DNA from: Chloroflexaceae bacterium
GTDB lineage: Bacteria; Cyanobacteriota; Cyanobacteriia; Cyanobacteriales; JAAUTE01
Length of the DNA: 32,023 nt
Direction: 5' to 3'
NCBI GenBank assembly: GCA_012031815.1
Contig: JAAUTE010000011.1
Span: 1 to 32,023, forward strand
Position 1 is the stretch's first letter. Each line of letters begins with the position of its first letter. The notes below the pieces were generated by a model. The model worked only from the letters and a program-made list of their open reading frames with translations, was not told where the DNA came from and ran no database searches. A program made the translations under genes and the position numbers. Below, piece by piece: positions 21,552-32,023 of the stretch.

Positions 21552-23323
21552 TCAAACCGTACTGGGGCGGGCAACATCGGGCTTACTGGCCAGGTAAGCT
21601 AGCCCAACACAGAGCAATCCATTAGCCAGCAGATAAATCCGGGAAACCGTTTCCCCCAAGCCCCAAACCGAGGGAGCAACGACGGCGCTGACCATCAGAC
21701 AACCGGCAACCCCGATCGCTGACCCAATGGCCAGCCACTTCCAGCGGGGATGGCCGAGCAACAGCCCCACCAGCAGCAAGGGAATCAAGACGCTGGCAAA
21801 CAGAGGATTGAGCTGAGCGGTCGCCGTAACGGTATTCCCCAATTCAGGAATCGAGCTACCAAGCAAGCGGAAGGGCCACTGGGGCAGGTCGAAAATGTAG
21901 AAGCCTTGCAGCACAAACAGCCCAGAACTGCCAAAAATAATGCCGCTACCCAGCGTCCAGCTCCAAATGGGCAAGTAGGTACGCAAAAACCAGGCAATTA
22001 AGTAAGAAACAATGACCATGGCCAACTTCGGTAGAAGCGCCACCGCCCCGCCATCCAGCCAAAAACCGGGACTGAGGTAGCCATTCTCCCGCAGCCAGCG
22101 GAAAAAGTCCCGGAAGGTGATTTTTCCCTTCATCGCCACTTGAACGGCCTTTTCGGCATTGAGCTGGCCCGCGCCGTAATGGTTGAGGGGGTCTTCTGCG
22201 ACTTTATTCACCGACTCCAACAGCACCCGGCTGACGGCTTCAGGATCTTTGATGCCAGCGGATTTAATCAAGGCGGCAACGCCCGCCACGTGGGGAGCAG
22301 CCATACTCGTTCCCTGAAATTCTGCAAAAATCGCCTCTCCAGTCGCTGGATCAAGGGTATTTTGCAGGATTCTACCCGTGTTGCTTCCACCTGGAGCGGC
22401 AATATCAACCCCCGCACCAAAATTAGAGTAAGGAGCTTTTAATCTGGCTGAATCCGTGGCGGCTACGCCGATAACGTGGGGATAGCGAGCCGGATAGTCC
22501 GCGGCGTTGCGGTTGGCATTCCCTGCGGCTGCCACGATCACCGCACCTTTCCCGTGGGCGTAGGCGATCGCCTCTTGCAGGAGTTCGCTGGAACCGCCGC
22601 CGCCCAAACTTAAATTGATGATATCTGCGCCACGCTCTGCCGCAAACCGAATCGCTTCAGCAATGTCAGCAACCGTACCGCTGCCACTGCGGCTCAATAC
22701 CTTCAAGGGCATCAACGCGGCTTTATAGGCGATGCCTGCGACCCCAAAGCCGTTGTTGGTGGATTGGGCGATGGTTCCGGCAACGTGGGTTCCGTGGCCG
22801 TTGTCATCGGTGGCATCTTCGTCATCGCTGACAAAATCGTAGCCAGCGACGAACTGGGTGGCCATCAGGTCGGGAACCCGCGCTATCCCGGTATCAATGA
22901 CCGCAACCGTGGTTCCTTCGCCCTTACTGTCATCCCAGGCGGTTTCAACGGCAATACTCCGCAAATTCCACTGTTTAACGTAGTCAGGGTCGTTGGGAAC
23001 TTCCAGAGCACGATAAATATAGTTAGGTTCAATAAATTCTGTCAAGGCTTTCAGGGCGATCGCCGCAGCGCTTTGAGCCGTTTGGCGTCTCCTGCCACCA
23101 GATAAACCCGATCGGCTGCAGAAAAAATACTATTGAGTCTCGGCGCTTGTTGAAACTTGACTTGCAGGCGATCCAGTTGTTGGCTCACCTCAGCCGGGGT
23201 TAAGTCATCGCGAAAATCAATGATCAAAGAATCAAACTCACCCTGGCTCGCCAGTCCGGGAAAATGGAATAGAGCCAGAGCTAAACCCACAATAAACAAG
23301 CAGGAAAGTAAAAATTTCTTCAT
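21552..23323 (-). CDS. S8 (subtilisin-like) serine protease with C-terminal TM segments, split by a frameshift
   Basis: Signal peptide ORF (23051-23323) and catalytic ORF (21552-23045) with VAVIDTG (Asp), DDNGHGTHVAGTIA (His), GTSMAAPHVAGVAAL (Ser). One missing base at GGG 23054-23056 would join them as ...LRRSPLKALTEFIEPNYIYR. Confidence 0.92.
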
Positions 23324-23501
23324 TGCTCACCTCAGAGCGCGGTCATGCTAGCTAATTGACACCACCATATTAATGCCGCAAAGTGTTTTTAGTTTTACTC
23401 TTTATCGGCGATCGCCGTTAACCCATTAGTCGCAAAATCCGCAACTTTCCTTGCTCTTTGCCGAATAAGGCGTATTTTCCAAGAATAGACCCCGGTAAGT
23501 A

Positions 23502-24131
23502 ATGCCCATGAAACTTTTGTCATTTTCCCTGATTGCTTTGAGCGCCGTGCTCCCCACTGCGATCGCCGAAGGCGTGACGCCTGTTGTTAACCAAGAATGG
23601 TACAACTGCCTGACCCGTGAGGTTTGGTCGCCGCACAAACAAGCCTGGTGCGCTAAGCTGAATCAACTTAAAAATCGAGAGTATTCCTTGCCCAATTACG
23701 ACAAATTTACCCTAAAAAGTGGCACTTTTGAAAATACAGCCCAACGCTTTGCGGTTAATCTGGTCGATCACGAGGGATTCGTGGCCTTTGGCGATTTGAA
23801 TGGAGATGGCAGAGAAGATGCGGTGGTTTTATTAATCGTAAATTCGGACAGTTCGGGAATTTTTAGCTATTTAACCCCAATTTTAACCACCGAAAACGGA
23901 CTAAAATCGTTGTATAGCCAGTTTTTAGGCGATCGCGTGCAGGTTCAATCCCTGACCATTGCCGAGGAAAAACCGGAGTTAAAAATGGTCGAGCCAGGCC
24001 CCAGCGATCCCCAATGCTGCCCAACCCAGGCGGTGACGCGAGTTTATCAACTACAACCCCAACTGGTTCCAGTCGCCGGAAATTCGGCTCCCAATTCACC
24101 ACTGCTAGTCCCGCTGCCTACTAATCCCTAA
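23502..24131 (+). CDS. Secreted hypothetical protein with EF-hand-like Ca-binding motif
   Basis: Signal peptide MPMKLLSFSLIALSAVLPTAIA; FGDLNGDGREDAVVLL resembles FG-GAP/VCBS-like repeats. Confidence 0.75.
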   Translation: MPMKLLSFSLIALSAVLPTAIAEGVTPVVNQEWYNCLTREVWSPHKQAWCAKLNQLKNREYSLPNYDKFTLKSGTFENTAQRFAVNLVDHEGFVAFGDLNGDGREDAVVLLIVNSDSSGIFSYLTPILTTENGLKSLYSQFLGDRVQVQSLTIAEEKPELKMVEPGPSDPQCCPTQAVTRVYQLQPQLVPVAGNSAPNSPLLVPLPTNP

Positions 24132-24137
24132 AAACAG

Positions 24138-24680
24138 CTATTTAAGGGGTTTAATTAACTCAACGGCATCCCGTCCGTCCGTTGCTTGCAGGTAAACTTT
24201 GACCTGTTCTCCAGTGGCGGTGGGAAGCTGTTTTCCGGTGAAATCAGGGTGAATCGGTAATTCTCGGTGGCCGCGATCTACTAACACCATCAAACGAATG
24301 GCTTGCGGCCGGCCAAACTCATTGACCGCATTCAGGGCTGCACGGATGGTACGCCCGCTATAGATGACATCATCTACTAAAACAACAGTTCTTCCCGTTA
24401 AATCCCAGGGAATATAGTTTTTCTGCGGGGTTCTCACTCGAATGCGGTCTAAGTCATCCCGATAAAAAGTAATGTCTAATGCCCCCACCGGAACCTCAAT
24501 CTGCTCCAGGTCGCGAATATGCTCGGCGATCGCGCTGGCCAAAGGAAGTCCTCGGGTGTAGATGCCTAGGAGCACCAGTTGCGATAAATCTCTGGTTTTT
24601 TCGATCGCCTCTGAGGCCAGACGAGTCAGGGTGCGGCGAATTTCCTCAGCCGATAGGATTTCGACGACCGTTACAGACAT
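24138..24680 (-). CDS. pyrR: Bifunctional pyr operon regulator / uracil phosphoribosyltransferase PyrR
   Basis: [54 protein letters not shown] (PRPP loop), [18 protein letters not shown]. Confidence 0.95.
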   Translation of the reverse strand: MSVTVVEILSAEEIRRTLTRLASEAIEKTRDLSQLVLLGIYTRGLPLASAIAEHIRDLEQIEVPVGALDITFYRDDLDRIRVRTPQKNYIPWDLTGRTVVLVDDVIYSGRTIRAALNAVNEFGRPQAIRLMVLVDRGHRELPIHPDFTGKQLPTATGEQVKVYLQATDGRDAVELIKPLK

Positions 24681-24763
24681 ACCCTATGCAAGAACTATAA
24701 AATCTTAATTTAACACCCACAAAGCCTGAAAAACAGCTTGAAAAACTCAGCTGAAAGACAAAA

Positions 24764-24818
24764 AGCAAGCATAGGTCGTCAGCAGTAGGCAAATCTGCTT
24801 ATTTTAGTCATGCTTGCT
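24764..24818 (-). terminator. Terminator-like structured element after the YkvA gene
   Basis: Outer stem AGCAAGCAT/ATGCTTGCT, inner stem AGCAG/CTGCT. On the minus strand the outer stem is followed by TTTTG. Confidence 0.5.
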
Positions 24819-24830
24819 GGAAAAACAACT

Positions 24831-25127
24831 CTATTTCAGAGAAACGGCTGAAACATCAACGGTTTCCCTGCCCTCAGCTTCCGTGACGGGCTGCCTGGGA
24901 ATTTGGCGGTTTTTGATGAAATCAAACATAACTTGGGAAATTTCAGCCACCAACAGAGTCAGGATGGCAATATCGTCGATCTGTCCAATAATTGGAATCA
25001 AATCGGGAGAAATGTCAATTGGGCTAAGCAGATAAAGTAGCGTACCCAAAATAACCCACCAACGATATTGGGGATTGCGGATGATACTGCGATACCACTG
25101 GTAAATAGCCGTGCCGGGATTGCTCAT
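24831..25127 (-). CDS. YkvA family (DUF1232) membrane protein
   Basis: WWVILGTLLYLLSPIDISPDLIPIIGQIDDIAILTLL is the YkvA signature. Confidence 0.92.
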   Translation of the reverse strand: MSNPGTAIYQWYRSIIRNPQYRWWVILGTLLYLLSPIDISPDLIPIIGQIDDIAILTLLVAEISQVMFDFIKNRQIPRQPVTEAEGRETVDVSAVSLK

Positions 25128-25242
25128 TTGTCTTTCTTTATCGATCGCGAGAATTGATTTTTATTCTGGCAAATTTCTCTGGCCATCCAGGTGGGGATAA
25201 CCGGGGGGGGAAGGCTGAATAACCGCGCCGGACGCCTTCGGG

Positions 25243-26957
25243 TCATTTCTCAACCGGCTGGGCTGTACAGTTCGCCTCTAGTACCACCAAATCTTGAAAT
25301 TGAAAAACCAGGCAATCAGTTATTTTTTGCTGCAAGGCTGGTAAATTTCCGTTTTTTAACCCCGTTTGAGCTGTTTGGGCCGCCGAGCCATATTGCTGGA
25401 GCCAGCGATCGCCCGCCAGAAAGTCGAGGGTTAATTCCTGGGGCCGCAGGAGCCAGAAATCGACGTTGTATTTGTGAATAAAACTTTCAAGATCGGCAGG
25501 ATTAGAACTATACTGGGCGATAAGCTGTTCAGACACCCGTTTTTGGAATTCTCGATAGTAGCCCAGGTGATAGGGAATGGCATATTCGCGACCCACCAGA
25601 ATCGAGCGCGCCGCAAAACTGGGTAAATTATCGGCTTCGTCGGATAGGGAAGCAATAAGGCTATCTGTGGGCTGTTTCTGGAAAAATTCATAGAGCGGCC
25701 CGGCCGTCCCCACTTTATAGGAAGTTATGGGAAAATCTTCCACAAAAAGCGGATAAAATAGCACTCCTGCCGCCATTAATCCTGTAACGGCCACTGCCCA
25801 CCTGGGCTGCCAAAACCGCCAAGCACTGTCAATCAAGATGATTAAGGCGATCGCCCCCGCCAAGCTCATCACCATACGAAAACTGTGGCCCGTGTAGCGA
25901 GACGGCAGGTGCAGCCGAAACAACAGAGCATGGGCCGCGAGAAACAGCGCCAGGGAAACGGCAACCAATTGGGGTAGCAGCCTGATATTTGGCTTTATTT
26001 GCCGCACCAAGGGAAATTGCCTGGGAAACCAGGGTAGAATCAACAACAAAAACCCCGCCGCGTTGGTCACTGGTGTCAGGGCCGAGGCCAGGCGCAAGCC
26101 CCCCCCGACCGTTCAGCCAAAACCACGCCGGATCGTCATCGTCGAAAAACCGCGATCGCCCCCCCCGCTAAAAATTCTGGCATCCTCCGAGCTTGCGCTA
26201 CCGAGACAACTGGGTCAAATTCTGTGGTCGTTAGGGCATAAATCAGCAAAATTGCCGCCGCAATCCCCAAGCCTACCCCGCACAGCCACAACTTGGGTCG
26301 ATGGGCGATTAAGCGCGATCGATCTTTCGGCCACGGGAGCATCTGCACCAACAATAGCCCCGCTGCTACCAGCATCATCTGGGGATAAAACAATCCCAGG
26401 AGTAAAATCGCTAAGCTACAGCCCCAAAGAGATTCCCGCAGTAAATAATAGCTAAACCCTAAAAATAAGGGATAAATAAAAGCTTTGGGCGTTGCTGAAA
26501 AGATAGCATCGGTCATTGCCAATCCCTGACTCAACAACACCGAGGCGCAAGCCGCCGCCGCCGGAACCGGAAAAAATCCAAGACAGACCTCGAAACAGTA
26601 AGCTGCCGTCACCGTCAGCAAAATAATAGGCAATAATTTGCTAAAGAAAATGGGAGTCAAGCCCAGTTGTGCTCCCAGCCAGTAAAGAAATTTATAGCCC
26701 GCCGGAGCGACGGTTTGAAAATAATCGGCAATCAAATCCTGAGGAAATAGCCTCGGATCGACATACCGTTGCAGCCAAAAAATATGCTGTCGTCCGTCGT
26801 CAGAAATGAGATATTCTCCGGCAAAAGCTTCTCTCAGCGCCAGGAAACCGTAGAATAGCGCTATTAAAAGCGCCAAGGTGCGCCAAAACCAATTGCGGGA
26901 TAAGACAACAGTAATTTCTGCACGTTTAATCGTCACAAATCTCTCTCTGCTTGACAA
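25243..26957 (-). CDS. Large multi-TM protein (GT-C-like), split by frameshifts
   Basis: The 26136-26957 ORF (FAGEYLISDDGRQHIFWLQRYVDPRLFPQDLIADYFQ...) joins, after indels at A5 26145-26149 and C8 26099-26106, through DDDDPAWFWLNGRGGLRLASALTPVTNAAGFLLLILP to the 25243-26097 ORF. Confidence 0.75.
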
Positions 26958-27301
26958 AGTTCATCCAGACAAACTTCGGCTCGCCGACAACGGCAAGTAT
27001 CAAAAGATATTAGAAAATCTAACCCGTTTAGGGTTTTTGATTCCGGGCATACTCCCGCCGCCAGATCGTGCCCCATTCACTCTAAAACGAATTGAATTAA
27101 GTTTGGCCTTCGTGCCTGGACTGCTTCGCTTAGGTCTCGGTGCGATCGCCTCTAGGCAAGCAAAAAGCCAGAACTTTCACCAGATTCAACAACATAAATT
27201 GTAAAACTGTCAGCCAAACCAGGAACGTTAAGATAGAGCTAATGGGCGGAATCCCGATCGACTTACCGCAAATAATATTTGTTAAGCAGTGCCCCTGAGA
27301 G

Positions 27302-29277
27302 ATGACCAATACGCTAACGCCTTCTTCATCCCAGCTCTCCAAGCTGGAAAGCCTCAAAGTAACCAGTAATTATCTTCGCGAACCCCTTTTAAGCGAATTA
27401 ACCGAAAATAGCGACCATTTTTCCAAGGATGGCGTCCAGATCCTCAAATTCCACGGTTCCTATCAGCAGGACAATCGGGATACCCGCGATCGCGACTACC
27501 AGTTCATGTTACGTACCCGCAATCCGGGGGGATTGATTCCGCCCCAACTGTATTTGACCCTGGATCGCCTTGCGGACGAGTATGGCAGCGGCACATTGAG
27601 AGCAACGACGCGGCAGGGCTTTCAGCTCCACGGCATTCTCAAAAAAGATTTAAAAACCGTTATTTCCTCAATTATTCGCAGCCTAGGGTCAACCTTGGGA
27701 GCCTGCGGTGATTTGAACCGCAATGTCATGGCTCCTCCCGCTCCCTACAAAACTCGGACTGAGTATCAGGTTGCGTGGGAATATGCCAATAAGATTGCTG
27801 ACCTCCTGAAGCCTCAAACCGGCGCTTACTACGAAATTTGGCTGGATGGGGAAAAATTCCTCAGTGCTGAAGAAGACCCCGCCGTGAAAGCCGCCCGCCA
27901 GCGCAACGGCAATGGCACAATCTTTGCCAATAAGGAAGAACCCCTTTACGGCGATCGCTACATGCCCCGTAAATTTAAGTGCTGCGTGACGGTTCCGGGG
28001 GATAATTCCGTAGATTTGTACACCCATGATGTCGCTCTCGTGGTCATGCTCGATGCAGCGGGCGAAATTAGCTGGATTTAACGTCTTGGCCGGTGGAGGC
28101 TTGGGCCGCACCCACAACAAAGAAGAAACCTTTCCGCGCCTGGCCGATCCCATTGGCTACGTCGATAAAGCCGATGTGTTTGATCTCATGACAGCCATCG
28201 TTGCCGTCCAGCGCGATTATGGCGATCGCCAAGACCGTCGCCACGCCCGCATGAAGTATTTGCTAGAAGATTGGGGGCGTCGAAGCGTTTCGGAGCAAAG
28301 TTGAGAGTTATCTAGGTAAAGGGCTGGAGCCGTTTAAATCCCTGCCTGAGTGGAAATATCAGGATTATTTGGGCTGGAACGACCAAGGCGACGGCAAACT
28401 CTTTTTGGGACTCTCGGTGGAAAATGGCCGTATTAAGGACGAAGGTAGTTTTCGCTTAAAAACCGCCTTGCGGGAAGCGATCGCCCAATTTGACCTGCCC
28501 CTGCGCTTAACGCCCAATCACAACGTCATTCTCTACGAAATCGAACCATCTCAGCAGCTTCCCTTGCAGCAACTCTTCGATCGCCACGGCGTCCACACTT
28601 CCCCGGAGGCCATTTCGCCCTTGACGCGCTATTCAATGGCTTGTCCGGCGCTGCCGACCTGTGGACTGGCGATTACGGAATCGGAACGGGTTCTACCTGG
28701 CGTTATCAGTCGCATCGAAAATCTGCTGGAAAAACTGGGTTTGGCCGCGGAATCTATGGTGATTCGCATGACGGGTTGCCCCAACGGCTGCGCTCGTCCT
28801 TACATGGCAGAGTTGGGCTTTGTGGGCAGTGTTCCCGGCCATTACCAGGTTTGGCTAGGCGGCAACCCCGATCAAACTCGCCTGGCCCAGGCTTACAGCG
28901 ATCGCATGGCCCTTGCTCAGCTAGAGTCGTTTCTGGAGCCGATTTTTGCCTACTTCAAGCAAGAGCGCCAACCGGGAGAAAGCTTTGGTGAATTTTGCGA
29001 TCGCGTAGGATTTGACGCCATTCGGGAATTTACGGTGGGTTACGAATCTCTGCCCGTCAGTCCCCAATCCGATGCGGGGGAAGAAGCTATTAATGAAGTG
29101 GTCGAGCCGGAAGCTTCTGCGATCGCGGGCCGAGTCCGCAAGAATCGCCATCGCGTGGGCATTCCCGATGCCGTCTACGAGCGCCTCAAGGAACTCTCTC
29201 AAGCTCAAGGCCGCCCTATGAACCAACTGGTAGCCGAAGCCCTAGAAGCGCTTTTCAACCAAAGTCAGACCAATTAA
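27302..29277 (+). CDS. sir: Ferredoxin-sulfite reductase with C-terminal RHH-like tail, two frameshifts
   Basis: [91 protein letters not shown]. Frame changes near 28070 and at G5 28273-28277. Confidence 0.93.
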
Positions 29278-29408
29278 CTGCAAATAATGGAATATCATTT
29301 CATCTAACCCGTCTTGGGCTTGAGGCAAACTTATTTTGATCGTTATATTTAGCGTATCCAAGAAAATACCTCGATTTGTAGCGGTTTAAGGAAGTTTGTT
29401 TAAAGCCC

Positions 29409-29444
29409 AACATTAACTATTGATGATACATCGTAGTCAATGTT
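29409..29444. promoter_or_regulatory. Long imperfect hairpin/dyad upstream of the Panacea-DUF2335 pair
   Basis: AACATTAACTA-TT-GATG-ATA-CATC-G-TAGTCAATGTT: arms match 10/11 with a nested GATG/CATC stem. No T-tract on either strand. Confidence 0.45.
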
Positions 29445-29595
29445 ATCCTCATTCGAGAGAACGGTTGATCTTTTAGTTCCCAGCTTGGGGGGGGGAACGG
29501 CTAGTTCTGGATCACCATCCTAGAGGACAAGGTGTCAGGAGCGTAGGTCTTTTAAAATAGGAGATGGAAAGGTATTAAATTATTGGGAACAAGAT

Positions 29596-30336
29596 ATGAA
29601 GAGCGTATTTAAAATAATTCCCTACCTACTTTCTAAAGCTAAAGAGGGTACTCCAGGTGGGGTTACTCCGCTGAAACTTCAAAAGCTTCTTTATTACGCT
29701 CAGGCTTGGAGTCTCGTTTTTAGAAATAAACCTTTGTTTTTTGAAGAAATTCAAGCTTGGGTTCACGGGCCTGCGATCCCCGAAGTATATCGGGAATTCA
29801 AGGTCTACAGATGCAATACAATACATGCTCCAGGCAGTGAACCGAATTGCCAGACGACGGCTGACGAACAGGAGATTGTAAATCTTGTTTGGGAAGCTTA
29901 TGGTCGAATGAGTGCTAAATATCTAGAAAATTTAACTCATTCTGAATACCCGTGGACAAAAGCCCGTGCTGGACTTTCCTCGAATCAATTATCCAATCGA
30001 AGTATTTCATTGCAAGACATGAAAAACTATTACAAATCCTTTGCCGAGTTTAACCATCAGCCTAGAATCAGCTCCAAAGCTTTTCTAAAGAGAAAAAATG
30101 TTGATTCGGTTAAAGGCTCCTCTTTGAGAAGAAACCTAACTAGTGGTATGGGTTCTGTCTTAAACCTGATGCCACAGTCTTCTCAATATCTGAGGTTTTC
30201 TCCTATTGATTTCTCAAGTCCCTTATCTGATGCTGAGTCCTTGGAATCTGATTGGGAAAAAGTTGGTTCATACTTTCAAGTAACAATGGACACCTTAAAA
30301 AAGGCAGAAAATAAGAATGAACGATCTGCCTTTTGA
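29596..30336 (+). CDS. Panacea-domain (SocA/GepA, DUF4065-type) protein, putative antitoxin
   Basis: VTPLKLQKLLYYAQAWSLVFRNKPLFFEEIQAWVHGPAIPEVYREFKVY is the Panacea signature. Confidence 0.88.
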   Translation: MKSVFKIIPYLLSKAKEGTPGGVTPLKLQKLLYYAQAWSLVFRNKPLFFEEIQAWVHGPAIPEVYREFKVYRCNTIHAPGSEPNCQTTADEQEIVNLVWEAYGRMSAKYLENLTHSEYPWTKARAGLSSNQLSNRSISLQDMKNYYKSFAEFNHQPRISSKAFLKRKNVDSVKGSSLRRNLTSGMGSVLNLMPQSSQYLRFSPIDFSSPLSDAESLESDWEKVGSYFQVTMDTLKKAENKNERSAF

Positions 30337-30808
30337 TACTCAGACTCAACTTTCATTAGATAGAGAGTCGTCCCAAGACGGCTCTTCACTGACACCTCCT
30401 AGTGTTCAAAAAGTGGAAAGTTTAAGCTTTGTCGGCCCTATTCCACCTCCTGCTCTTTTAGAGCAATACAACCGCGTTCAGCCAGATGCAGCAAACAGAA
30501 TTATTGCTATGGCTGAAAGGGAAGAAGAACATAGACATAAAATGCAGGAAAAACTGATTAATGCTGAAATTGCCGATCGCCGACAGGGACGTTCCGAAAA
30601 GCGAGTTGGACAAATTTTTGGGTTTAGTATTGGTACAATTGCCATCGTTGCTGGTTCTATTGTGGCTGTTATGGGCGCACAAGTTCCTGGTACTTTTATT
30701 GGCTTGTCTGGTGTAACAGGTCTCGTCTCGGTTTTTGTGATCGATCGGCGATCGCAACAGCCGCCCGAATCCTCTTCGCTAGAAGATTTTGAGCAGGAAG
30801 ACCCTTAG
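30317..30808 (+). CDS. DUF2335 family two-TM membrane protein
   Basis: FVGPIPPPALLEQYNRVQPDAANRIIAMAEREEEHRHKMQEKLINAEIADRRQGR then two TM helices (IFGFSIGTIAIVAGSIVAVMGA / PGTFIGLSGVTGLVSVFVI). Confidence 0.85.
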   Translation: MNDLPFDTQTQLSLDRESSQDGSSLTPPSVQKVESLSFVGPIPPPALLEQYNRVQPDAANRIIAMAEREEEHRHKMQEKLINAEIADRRQGRSEKRVGQIFGFSIGTIAIVAGSIVAVMGAQVPGTFIGLSGVTGLVSVFVIDRRSQQPPESSSLEDFEQEDP

Positions 30809-30824
30809 TTTTTGTGATAAGAAA

Positions 30825-30870
30825 AGCTCGGATCCGAGGTTTATGATAGCATTAAACCCAAATCCGAGCT
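30825..30870 (-). terminator. Terminator-like hairpin downstream of chlN
   Basis: AGCTCGGAT-ccga-GGTTTA-tgatagcat-TAAACC-caa-ATCCGAGCT. On the minus strand it is followed by TTTTC. Confidence 0.6.
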
Positions 30871-30909
30871 GTTTACTGTTCCGGTTTGCTTAAACCCGCT
30901 GGCAACTCA

Positions 30910-32023
<1,114 letters not shown>

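Noticed and set aside
26878-27204. 108-aa plus-strand ORF
   Set aside because: Starts antisense to the large TM-protein gene and shows no recognisable domain; likely spurious.
27705-27740. Reverse-strand GGTTCAAATC resembling a tRNA T-arm
   Set aside because: Lies inside the conserved sulfite reductase sequence ([14 protein letters not shown]); no complete cloverleaf.

Overview
Cyanobacterial chromosomal segment: HIP1-type GCGATCGC octamers are frequent, and the gene content is typical (chlN, Fd-sulfite reductase, Ycf51, SLH/OprB porin, YggT, DUF3181, pyrR, aroB, pdhB, a PetL-like micro-ORF). Both window edges cut genes: a Na+/H+ antiporter on the left and chlN on the right, both on the minus strand. 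Most of the window is housekeeping, but three loci stand out. (1) A Panacea-domain (DUF4065-type) gene overlaps a DUF2335 two-TM protein gene, downstream of a strong dyad. This is a candidate toxin-antitoxin or defence bicistron. (2) Two PIN-domain genes are coupled by a GTGA overlap and abut a decayed flippase-like gene. (3) The ferredoxin-sulfite reductase carries a C-terminal ribbon-helix-helix-like tail. About eleven ORF breaks, many at homopolymers and several in core genes, suggest sequencing or assembly indels, so the split ORFs in the track should be merged before interpretation. All calls come from reading the sequence; no database search was run.
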